From the NCBI GenBank assembly GCA_002423245.1, contig DIVD01000003.1, positions 1-13,803 of the forward strand: a DNA stretch of 13,803 bases, read 5' to 3'. The position numbers and the translations under genes are program-made. The DNA is from Rhodobacteraceae bacterium UBA6141. Lineage in GTDB: Bacteria > Pseudomonadota > Alphaproteobacteria > Rhodobacterales > Rhodobacteraceae. Positions 1 through 5,712 of the stretch are shown here, one piece after another (position 1 is the stretch's first letter; each line of letters begins with the position of its first letter). A model generated the notes under the pieces. That model had not been told where the DNA came from and made no database searches. It was given only the letters and a program-made list of their open reading frames with translations.

Positions 1-1
1 G

Positions 2-433
2 CCTGCGCCCGCCTCCCCGCCTGCGGATACCGCGGCGGCACCGCCTGCCGCTTCCCCTGCCGCTTCTTCCCCTGCCGCTTCCCTCATCACCACCGAGGCC
101 CTGCGCCGTGCCCGGGTGGTGGATGCGGGCGGCGCCGAGCTTGGCCAGATCGTCGATTTCGTGCTGGCCCCGGGCGCGGGCGCGGAAGGGCGCATCAGCC
201 ATGTCGTCGTCGCGATCGGCGGCGTGCTGGGGGTCGGCCGCTACGCGGTCGCGGTGCCCTTTTCCGAACTGCGCCTCGCGCCGGCGGGCGAGGGCGGTCT
301 GCGCATCACCCTGCCCTGGACCGAGGCGCAGCTGCGCTCGGTCCCCGAATGGGCGCCGGACAATCCCGCCTCGCTCGGGCTCAGCGGGCCGGGCGAGACC
401 GAAGCCCCCGAGGGCGCGGAGGCGGCGCCGTGA
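2..433 (+). CDS. PRC-barrel domain protein, 5' end outside window
   Basis: The reading frame is open from base 2 to the TGA at 431-433, so the true start lies upstream of the window; the GTG at 116 is inside the domain and is not a credible start. The visible N-terminal part is a Pro/Ala/Ser linker built from a repeated CCTGCCGCTTCC unit. It is followed by a PRC-barrel fold: LITTEALRRARVVDAGG, then GAELGQIVDFVL, a VVVAIGGVLGVG strand pair, the YAVAVPFSELRL strand and the typical ending with T-E-A-Q-L-R-S-V-P-E-W. PRC-barrel proteins are small beta-barrel adaptors; in this family no enzymatic role is known. The Pro/Ala linker suggests an exported or membrane-tethered protein, but the signal sequence is not visible. 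It precedes the CopD-like gene on the same strand, so it is probably part of the oxidase-associated cluster. Confidence 0.85.
   Translation, partial: PAPASPPADTAAAPPAASPAASSPAASLITTEALRRARVVDAGGAELGQIVDFVLAPGAGAEGRISHVVVAIGGVLGVGRYAVAVPFSELRLAPAGEGGLRITLPWTEAQLRSVPEWAPDNPASLGLSGPGETEAPEGAEAAP
44..82 (+). repeat. Three tandem CCTGCCGCTTCC units
   Basis: Units lie at 44-55, 56-70 (with an extra TTC) and 71-82. They are in frame and encode the Pro/Ala/Ser linker of the PRC-barrel protein. Replication slippage is the likely origin. Confidence 0.7.
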
Positions 434-543
434 TGCCGCCCGCCGCAGCCTTCGTGCCCGACTGCGGCCCGTCGCCGGCGCCTGCCCGGCCGGGCGGGGC
501 GCTGTGGCGGGCGCCGGCGCCGCGGCGGAAGCCGCGCGCATGA
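433..543 (+). CDS. Possible 36-residue peptide, translationally coupled
   Basis: This is an uncertain small ORF. Its ATG overlaps the TGA of the PRC-barrel gene (TGATG at 431-435). Its TGA overlaps the ATG of the CopD-like gene (ATGA at 540-543). A GGAGG lies at 418-422, ten bases before the ATG. Third codon positions are almost all G or C, as in the neighbours, but the other frames here are also very GC-rich, so this is weak evidence. The peptide, starting MPPAAAFVPDCGPSPAPARP, is Pro/Ala/Arg-rich with one Cys and has no recognisable domain. It could be a real short peptide, or simply a leader ORF that couples translation to the CopD-like gene. Confidence 0.3.
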   Translation: MPPAAAFVPDCGPSPAPARPGGALWRAPAPRRKPRA

Positions 544-1265
544 GCGGCGAGATGGGCGGACTGACCGCGGCGCTGAAGGCCGTCCACATCCTGTTCCTCG
601 GGGTCTGGGTCGGCGGGCTCTTGCTGTTTCCGGCGCTTCTGGCGCAGCGGCGCGGCCAGACCCCCGGCCCGGCGCTGCACCGGATGCACCGCCGCGCCCG
701 CTTCCTCTATACCGCCGTACTCTCGCCCGCCGCGATGGTGGCGATCGCCAGCGGCACCGCGCTGATCTTCCTGCGCGAGGTCTATGTGCCATGGCTCGCC
801 GCCAAGCTGGTGCTGGTCGCGGGGCTGGCGATGATCCATGTCTTTACCGCGCGCGCCATCGTCGAGATGTTCAAGGAGGATGCCGAGCCGAGGCGGAGCG
901 TGGGCATCCTCACCTTCCTCGGCACCGCCGGGCTGGCGGCGGGCACGCTGGTTCTGGTGCTGGGCAAGCCCGATCTGGCACCCGGTCTGGCGCAGCTGGA
1001 GGGCGGGCCCGGCGGCGGCGGGCTGTTCAGCCCCGGCGGGCTCGGCGCGCGGCTCGGCTGGCTCGTCCCGCCGCTTGCGCCCGAGGGCCGGGGCAGGCCT
1101 GTCGGCGCATCTCGGGGCGGGGGCGCATCTCAGGAAGGGGGCGCGGCTCAGGGCGGCGGGGCGGCAGAGGGCTCCCCGGCTGCGGCCCCGGAGGCATCCT
1201 CGCCACCGGACCCGCCGTCGGACCCGCCCTCGTTCTCATCGGCCTCGACGAGCCCTATGCCATGA
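540..1265 (+). CDS. CopD/HemJ-like integral membrane protein
   Basis: This 241-residue protein has a short N-terminus and about four hydrophobic helices (roughly residues 9-35, 57-78, 83-105 and 121-142), then a long low-complexity tail. The helix-1 pattern LKAVHILFLGVWVGGLLLF, with His15, and the pattern W-x3-K-x2-L-x6-H (Trp85, Lys89, His100) match the CopD/HemJ superfamily. Members bind haem or copper in the membrane, or act as the HemJ protoporphyrinogen oxidase. Which role applies here cannot be told from sequence. The start at 540 is chosen because the helices begin just after it, GGAAG lies eight bases upstream, and it overlaps the preceding TGA. An upstream in-frame GTG at 514 would add nine residues. 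The Gly/Ala/Pro tail from about residue 155 contains degenerate repeats, and its last 118 bp overlap the convergent DUF2231 gene. Genes like this often sit beside alternative cytochrome oxidase clusters, which suggests a role in haem or copper supply. Confidence 0.75.
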   Translation: MSGEMGGLTAALKAVHILFLGVWVGGLLLFPALLAQRRGQTPGPALHRMHRRARFLYTAVLSPAAMVAIASGTALIFLREVYVPWLAAKLVLVAGLAMIHVFTARAIVEMFKEDAEPRRSVGILTFLGTAGLAAGTLVLVLGKPDLAPGLAQLEGGPGGGGLFSPGGLGARLGWLVPPLAPEGRGRPVGASRGGGASQEGGAAQGGGAAEGSPAAAPEASSPPDPPSDPPSFSSASTSPMP

Positions 1266-1771
1266 TGGTAGATCAGCTTCCCCCCATGCCAGCCCGCGAA
1301 CCCGATCAGCACCGCCCCGAGCGCCGAGAGCCCGAGCCCGAGCGGCAGCACATCCTCGGGCCGGTTCAGCCGCAGCCCCCAGTTCATCCCGAGCACCGAG
1401 ATCAGCATCACCGCCGCGACCCCATGCGCCCAGCCGCTGCCGCGCAGGCGGATGCCGCGCACCAGCAGCAGTTCCGCCAGCCCGACCAGCCCGGCGGCGA
1501 CCCCGGCAAGAAAGCCGACGCCGATGGCCCAGACGCCGGCGCGCGCCCAGAACGGATCGCCGCCCCACCAGAAGAAGAGATCTGCCGCCAGCGTGGCAAA
1601 GCCGAGCACGATGGGGAAATGCACCATCATCGCATGCAGCGGATGCCCCGCCATCGCCACGACCGAGGCGCTGTCGGCCGATTCGATCGTCGCGATGAAA
1701 GGGTCTTCGGTGCCGGCGGATCCGGGGGCGGCATCGCTGGCGGCATCGCTGGCGGCTGGGCGGTCCGGCAT
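1148..1771 (-). CDS. DUF2231 domain membrane protein
   Basis: This 207-residue protein has a disordered, Ala/Asp/Ser-rich N-terminus and then a DUF2231 domain. The signature HPLHAMMVHFPIVLGFATL is at residues 43-61, hydrophobic helices follow at about 50-68, 78-105, 115-131 and 141-160, and the closing GWHGGKLIYHHGIG motif is at 160-173. The His residues at 43, 46, 51, 162, 169 and 170 are the most striking conserved positions and could bind haem or metal, although the family has no established biochemical function. The ATG at 1771 is preferred over a TTG at 1810 because GGAG sits nine bases before it on the minus strand. The acidic Gly/Ser/Pro tail (about residues 177-207) lies partly opposite the CopD-like gene. 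The start is only 14 bp from the divergent coxB start. DUF2231 genes are common neighbours of alternative oxidase clusters. Confidence 0.85.
   Translation of the reverse strand: MPDRPAASDAASDAAPGSAGTEDPFIATIESADSASVVAMAGHPLHAMMVHFPIVLGFATLAADLFFWWGGDPFWARAGVWAIGVGFLAGVAAGLVGLAELLLVRGIRLRGSGWAHGVAAVMLISVLGMNWGLRLNRPEDVLPLGLGLSALGAVLIGFAGWHGGKLIYHHGIGLVEADENEGGSDGGSGGEDASGAAAGEPSAAPPP
1727..1750 (+). repeat. 12-bp exact tandem duplication (GGCGGCATCGCT x2)
   Basis: Two perfect copies lie at 1727-1738 and 1739-1750. They are inside the N-terminal disordered part of the DUF2231 gene on the opposite strand, where they encode the repeated ASDAASDAA segment. Confidence 0.75.
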
Positions 1772-1785
1772 CGGCGGGGGCTCCG

Positions 1786-2547
1786 GTGAGGGGATGTGCT
1801 GGAACGGCAACGGGCGGGCGGGCCTGCGGGTTCCGCCGCGCCGCGCTGCTGGCCGCGGCGATGCCGCTCGTCGGCTGTGGATGGACGGGCGGGCCGCTGT
1901 CGGCGCTGGACCCGGCGGGGCCGCAGGCGCGGGCGATGGCGGCGCTGTGGTGGACGATGCTGGCGGCGGCGGCGGCGCTGTTCGTGCTGGTGATGGCGCT
2001 TTACCTCTGGGCGCTGCTCCGCCCGGAGGCGGCGGCGAGGGTTCCGCCGCGGCGCTGGATCCTCTGGGGCGGGATCTTCCTGCCGCTGCCGATCCTGCTG
2101 CCGCTCGGCGCCGCGGCGCTGGTGCTGGGCGAGGCGGTGCTGCGCCCGGCGGGGACCGAGCCGTTCCGGGTGACGGCCGAGGCGCGGCAATGGCACTGGC
2201 TGTTCAGCTATCCCGCAAATCCCGGCGCGGCGGAGAGCGTCGATCTGCTGCACATCCCGGCCGGCCGCCCGGTGGAGGTGACGCTGACCAGCGCCGATGT
2301 GGTCCATTCCTTCTGGATCCCCCGGCTGGGCGGCAAGATCGACGCGATCCCGGGGCGCGAGACCCGCATCGTGCTGATTGCCGATGCGCCGGGCAGCTAT
2401 GGCGGGCAATGCGCCGAATATTGCGGCACCGGCCACAGCTTCATGGCGTTCGAGGTGCTCGCGCATCCGCAAGAGGCGCTGGCCGAGGCGCTCGCCCCCG
2501 TCCCCTCCGCCCCCGTCCCCTCCACCGCGCAGGAGCCCGCCCGATGA
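1786..2547 (+). CDS. coxB: Cytochrome c oxidase subunit II (CuA), lipoprotein
   Basis: Subunit II takes electrons from cytochrome c at the periplasmic face and passes them through the CuA centre to subunit I. The 253-residue product has a basic N-terminus with a hydrophobic stretch ending in a lipobox, LVGC at residues 28-31. Two membrane helices (about 52-78 and 91-117) follow, then the cupredoxin domain. The QWHW motif (135-138) is the electron-entry region. The CuA ligands are His174, Cys209, Glu211, Cys213, His217 and Met220, in the order H...CxExCxxxHxxM. There is no fused cytochrome c domain. The GTG at 1786 is the first possible start in the frame and is needed to include the signal peptide; an ATG at 1861 would remove it. 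The ribosome site is poor (a G-rich run only). The stop overlaps the ctaD start (ATGA), so the two genes are translationally coupled. The C-terminus carries an exact 15-bp duplication (2494-2523) encoding APVPS twice. Confidence 0.93.
   Translation: MRGCAGTATGGRACGFRRAALLAAAMPLVGCGWTGGPLSALDPAGPQARAMAALWWTMLAAAAALFVLVMALYLWALLRPEAAARVPPRRWILWGGIFLPLPILLPLGAAALVLGEAVLRPAGTEPFRVTAEARQWHWLFSYPANPGAAESVDLLHIPAGRPVEVTLTSADVVHSFWIPRLGGKIDAIPGRETRIVLIADAPGSYGGQCAEYCGTGHSFMAFEVLAHPQEALAEALAPVPSAPVPSTAQEPAR
2494..2523 (+). repeat. 15-bp exact tandem duplication in coxB tail
   Basis: GCCCCCGTCCCCTCC occurs twice, at 2494-2508 and 2509-2523, in frame, giving APVPSAPVPS (residues 237-246) after the CuA domain. 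Confidence 0.8.
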
Positions 2548-5234
2548 CCAACCCGCCGCGCAGGCAGACCGCATCCGACGCGACGCAGACCGCAGCGGCG
2601 GCGGGCGCGGGCGTGTCCGATCCGCTGGGGCTCGGGTCCGATCCGCTGGCGCTTGATGCCGCGCTGCGCAGGATCTGGGCCACCGGGCCGGGATGGCAGA
2701 GGCTGGCGGCAGTGAACCACTCCATCGTCGGGCGGCGCTTCATGGTCACGGCGCTGGTGTTCTTTGCCATCGCCGGCACGCTGGCCATGCTGATCCGCAT
2801 CCAGCTTGCCACGCCCGACAGCGGCTTCATGGAGCCGGGGCTTTACGCGCAGGTCTTCACCATGCACGGCACGGTGATGATGTTCCTCTTCGCGATCCCG
2901 CTGTTCGAGGGGCTGGCGATGTATCTGCTGCCCAAGATGCTGGGCGCGCGCGACATGGCGTTCCCGCGGATGTCCGCTTACGGCTACTGGTGCTATCTCT
3001 TCGGCGGCACGCTGCTGATCGTGGCGATGCTGGCGGGGGCCGCGCCTGCGGGCGGATGGTTCATGTACACGCCGCTTTCGTCAAAGCCCTGGTCGCCCGG
3101 GATCGGCGCCGATGTCTGGCTGCTGGGGATCACCTTCGTCGAGATCTCGGCGATTTCCGCCGCGGTGGAAATCACCGTCACCATCCTGATCCTGCGCGCG
3201 CCGGGCATGTCGCTGGACCGGATGCCGGTCTTTGCCTGGTACATGCTGACCGTCGCCGCGATGATGCTGGTGGGGTTTCCGCCGCTGATCCTCGGCTCGC
3301 TGCTGCTGGAGGCGGAGCGGGCCTTCGGCCTGCCCTTCTTCGACCCGGCGGGCGGCGGCGATCCCCTGCTGTGGCAGCACCTCTTCTGGCTGTTCGGCCA
3401 TCCCGAGGTCTATATCATCTTCCTGCCCGCCGCCGGGGCGCTGTCCACGCTGATCCCGGTCTTTGCCGGGCGGCCGCTGGCCGGCTACCGCGCGGTGGTG
3501 GCGGCGCTGGTGGCGATGGCCTTCCTGTCCTTCGGGCTCTGGGTGCACCACATGTACGCGACCGGGCTGCCGCACCTGTCGCTGGCGCTGTTCTCGGCGG
3601 CGAGCACGCTGGTCGCGGTGCCGACGGCGGTGCAGATCTTCGCCTGGATCGCCACGCTGGCGCAGCGCAGACCGAACCCCGGCCCGCCAGCCGGCCCCCG
3701 CGCCCCGGCGCCGGTCTCGGCGCCGGTCTCGGTGCCGATGCTGCATGTGTTCGGCTTCTTCTTCGTCTTCGTGATGGGCGGGCTCACGGGCGTGATGCTG
3801 GCGATCGTGCCCTTCGACCTGCAGGCGCATGACACGCATTTCGTGGTGGCGCATCTGCACTACGTGCTGATCGGCGGCTTCTTGTTCCCGATGCTGGCGG
3901 CGGGCTATCACTGGCTGCCGCTGATCACGGGGCGCGCGCATGACGGGCCGGCGGCGCGGCTGGGGTTCTGGCTGGTCTTCGCGGGGTTCAACGGCACCTT
4001 CTTCGTGATGCACGTCACCGGGCTGATGGGGATGCCGCGCCGGGTGCATGCCTACGGCGCGGAGAGCGGCTGGCACTGGCTGAACCTGCTGTCCTCGGTC
4101 AGCAGCTTCGTGATGGCGATCGGCTTTGCGGTGATCCTGATCGACGCGGTGATGACGCTGCGCTTCGGCCGCAAGGCCCAGGCGGACCCCTGGCAGGCGG
4201 CAACGCTGGAATGGGCGGTGCCCGCCCTGCCGCCGCCGCCCTACACCTTTGCCGCGCTGCCCCGCATCACCAGCCGCGCCGACCGGCTGGAGCCGCGCAA
4301 GATCGCGCCGCTGCTGGCGCGGGGCGAGGGGGTTCTCGGTCTCGCGCGCAATGGCTGGATGGAGACTGTGGGCGTGACGGTCGCGGGCGGCGAACCCGAG
4401 CAGATCGTGATCTTGCCGCAGCAGACCTACCTGCCGCTCTGGACGGCGCTTGCGACGGGGGCAGTATTCCTGTCGCTGCTGTTCAAGATCTATCCTGCGG
4501 CGATCCTTGCCGCGCTGGTGGTGCTGGTGCTGTTCCTGCGCTGGCCGGTGGGCGAGCATGCCGCGGCCGACTGGGGCGCAATGCCGGCCACGGCCGGCGG
4601 GGGCGCAATGCCGGCGGGCGAGGGCCTGTCGCTGCCGCTCTCCTCCGAGGCGCCGGTTCCTCCCGCCCTCTGGGCGCTGCGGATGCTGGCGGTGGCGGAC
4701 GGGGCGCTGCTGGCCTCGCTGCTGTTCGGGGGGCTGTTCCTTGCGCTCTCGGCGCCGGGCTGGCCGCCGCCCCTGTGGCCCGCGCTGCCGCGGGCGCCGG
4801 GGATCCTGGCCGCGCTGGCGCTGGCCGGCGCCTGGGGCGCGGCGCGGATGGCGGGGCGGGCGGCGGGGCGGGCGGCGGGGCGGGCGGCGGGGCGGGCGGC
4901 GGCGCCTGCCTGCGTGGCGGCGCTGGCCGGGAACCTCGCCGCGCTGGCCGCGTGCGGCTGGATGATCGCCGCACTGCCGCCGCTGCAGACCCATGCCGCG
5001 CAGGCGGTGCTGGCGGCGGCGCTGATCTGGCTGGGGCTGCACGCCCTCATCGGCGCGGTGCTGGCCGTCAACGCGCTGCGCCGGCTGGCCAGCGGCCATG
5101 TCTCGGCCCGGCGGCGGATCGACCTTGACCTGATGCGCCTGTGGCAGGCGGGGCTTCTGCCCGCGGGCCTTGTGGTGCTGGGCTTTCCGGCGATGCTGCG
5201 GGCGCTGGCAGAGGCCGCGGCGGGCGCGCCATGA
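2544..5234 (+). CDS. ctaD: Cytochrome c oxidase subunit I fused to a subunit III-like domain
   Basis: This is the catalytic subunit of a haem-copper oxygen reductase, class A1, in the inner membrane. Residues 60-545 hold the twelve-helix subunit I core. Visible ligands are His108 and His439 (low-spin haem a), His437 (haem a3), and His286, His335 and His336 (CuB). Tyr290 is the cross-linked tyrosine in GHPEVY, Glu288 is the D-pathway end, His429/Asp430 form the Mg site and Arg499/Arg500 bind the propionates. Asp137 (DMAFPR) is present. The K-pathway lysine is Gln364, and the D-pathway positions equal to Paracoccus Asn113, Asn131 and Ser134 are Met126, Ser144 and Gly147. A Pro-rich insertion of about 16 residues lies in the loop at 376-398. 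Residues 630-896 form a subunit III-like tail: a helix pair after LWALRML, a (AGRA)4 repeat at 770-785, and LIWLGLHALIGAVL. The start has AGGAG eight bases upstream and overlaps coxB. Total length is 896 residues, far more than the roughly 550 of ordinary subunit I. Confidence 0.93.
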   Translation: MTNPPRRQTASDATQTAAAAGAGVSDPLGLGSDPLALDAALRRIWATGPGWQRLAAVNHSIVGRRFMVTALVFFAIAGTLAMLIRIQLATPDSGFMEPGLYAQVFTMHGTVMMFLFAIPLFEGLAMYLLPKMLGARDMAFPRMSAYGYWCYLFGGTLLIVAMLAGAAPAGGWFMYTPLSSKPWSPGIGADVWLLGITFVEISAISAAVEITVTILILRAPGMSLDRMPVFAWYMLTVAAMMLVGFPPLILGSLLLEAERAFGLPFFDPAGGGDPLLWQHLFWLFGHPEVYIIFLPAAGALSTLIPVFAGRPLAGYRAVVAALVAMAFLSFGLWVHHMYATGLPHLSLALFSAASTLVAVPTAVQIFAWIATLAQRRPNPGPPAGPRAPAPVSAPVSVPMLHVFGFFFVFVMGGLTGVMLAIVPFDLQAHDTHFVVAHLHYVLIGGFLFPMLAAGYHWLPLITGRAHDGPAARLGFWLVFAGFNGTFFVMHVTGLMGMPRRVHAYGAESGWHWLNLLSSVSSFVMAIGFAVILIDAVMTLRFGRKAQADPWQAATLEWAVPALPPPPYTFAALPRITSRADRLEPRKIAPLLARGEGVLGLARNGWMETVGVTVAGGEPEQIVILPQQTYLPLWTALATGAVFLSLLFKIYPAAILAALVVLVLFLRWPVGEHAAADWGAMPATAGGGAMPAGEGLSLPLSSEAPVPPALWALRMLAVADGALLASLLFGGLFLALSAPGWPPPLWPALPRAPGILAALALAGAWGAARMAGRAAGRAAGRAAGRAAAPACVAALAGNLAALAACGWMIAALPPLQTHAAQAVLAAALIWLGLHALIGAVLAVNALRRLASGHVSARRRIDLDLMRLWQAGLLPAGLVVLGFPAMLRALAEAAAGAP
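3708..3731 (+). repeat. 12-bp exact tandem duplication in ctaD loop
   Basis: GCGCCGGTCTCG occurs at 3708-3719 and 3720-3731, within the Pro-rich loop insertion between two helices (encoding APVSAPVS). A third, imperfect copy starts at 3732. Confidence 0.75.
4851..4898 (+). repeat. Four perfect 12-bp tandem repeats (GCGGGGCGGGCG)
   Basis: Copies lie at 4851-4862, 4863-4874, 4875-4886 and 4887-4898. They are in frame in ctaD and encode AGRA four times (residues 770-785), adding four arginines to an inter-helix loop of the subunit III-like domain. Because the copies are perfect, the number is likely to vary between strains. Confidence 0.9.
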
Positions 5235-5566
5235 CGGCCGGCGCCCGGATCTTGCTGGCGCTGACCGGAGGCTTCGGCCTCTGGGCGCTGGTGTTCACGC
5301 TGGTCTATGCCGGGCACGCGGCGGGATGCGAGACCGGCTGGGGCCTCGCGCGTGGGCCTGCCGGGATCGCGCCGCTGCGGCTTGTGCTGGTGGCGCTGCC
5401 GGCGGGCGGGCTTGCCCTGACCCTCGCCGGGCTTCGGGTGTTGCGGCGGGGGGCGGGCCTTGCGCCGCGCCTTGCGACCACGGCGCGGCTGCTGACCGGC
5501 GCGGCGGCGCTGGCGACGGGCTATTGCTTCTGGTTCGTCGCACTCCTGCCGCTCTGCTCGGGCTGA
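5231..5566 (+). CDS. Small three-helix membrane protein of the oxidase operon
   Basis: This is a 111-residue hydrophobic protein with three probable membrane helices (about residues 7-28, 48-70 and 86-108). The first helix carries the pattern LWALVFTLVYAGHAAGCETGW, with His29 and Cys33. The ATG at 5231 overlaps the TGA of ctaD (ATGA), so it is translationally coupled to the oxidase and belongs to the operon; there is no clear ribosome site of its own, which fits coupling. I do not recognise a characterised family with certainty. Small membrane proteins with a similar first helix accompany CoxMNOP-like oxidases. It may be an accessory subunit that completes the degenerate subunit III part, or an assembly factor; that is inference from position and topology only. 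Confidence 0.75.
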   Translation: MTAGARILLALTGGFGLWALVFTLVYAGHAAGCETGWGLARGPAGIAPLRLVLVALPAGGLALTLAGLRVLRRGAGLAPRLATTARLLTGAAALATGYCFWFVALLPLCSG

Positions 5567-5630
5567 CGGGAACAAGGCAACGGCTGCGCAGTTGCCCATC
5601 GAGCCCTGCCGCAGCCAGCACCCGCCTGCC

Positions 5631-5680
5631 GCCCCGTGCAGTACCGTGCAGCCCCGCGCAGCCCCGCGCAGCCCCGTGCA
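5631..5680 (+). repeat. Five tandem 10-bp repeats, consensus GCCCCGYGCA
   Basis: Units are 5631-5640, 5641-5650 (variant GTACCGTGCA), 5651-5660, 5661-5670 and 5671-5680, with a partial sixth at 5681. They sit in the 146-bp gap between the small membrane protein gene and ndh, ending 32 bp before the ndh ATG. The 10-bp period is close to one helical turn. Confidence 0.85.
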
Positions 5681-5712
5681 GCACCGACCTCGCGCCCGAT
5701 CAGGACGACGCC

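Noticed and set aside
1452..2543. Upstream extension of the ctaD frame
   Set aside because: This part is antisense to DUF2231 and out of frame with coxB. The real start is the ATG at 2544, with a ribosome site and a stop/start overlap.
3081..5099. 672-residue open frame antisense to ctaD
   Set aside because: The translation is Arg/Gln/His-rich, typical of the antisense frame of a GC-rich membrane-protein gene. The sense strand carries all oxidase motifs.
5576..5596. GGCAAC...GTTGCC hairpin after the small membrane protein gene
   Set aside because: The stem has only 6 bp and no T-tract follows, so it is not a credible terminator and read-through to ndh is likely.
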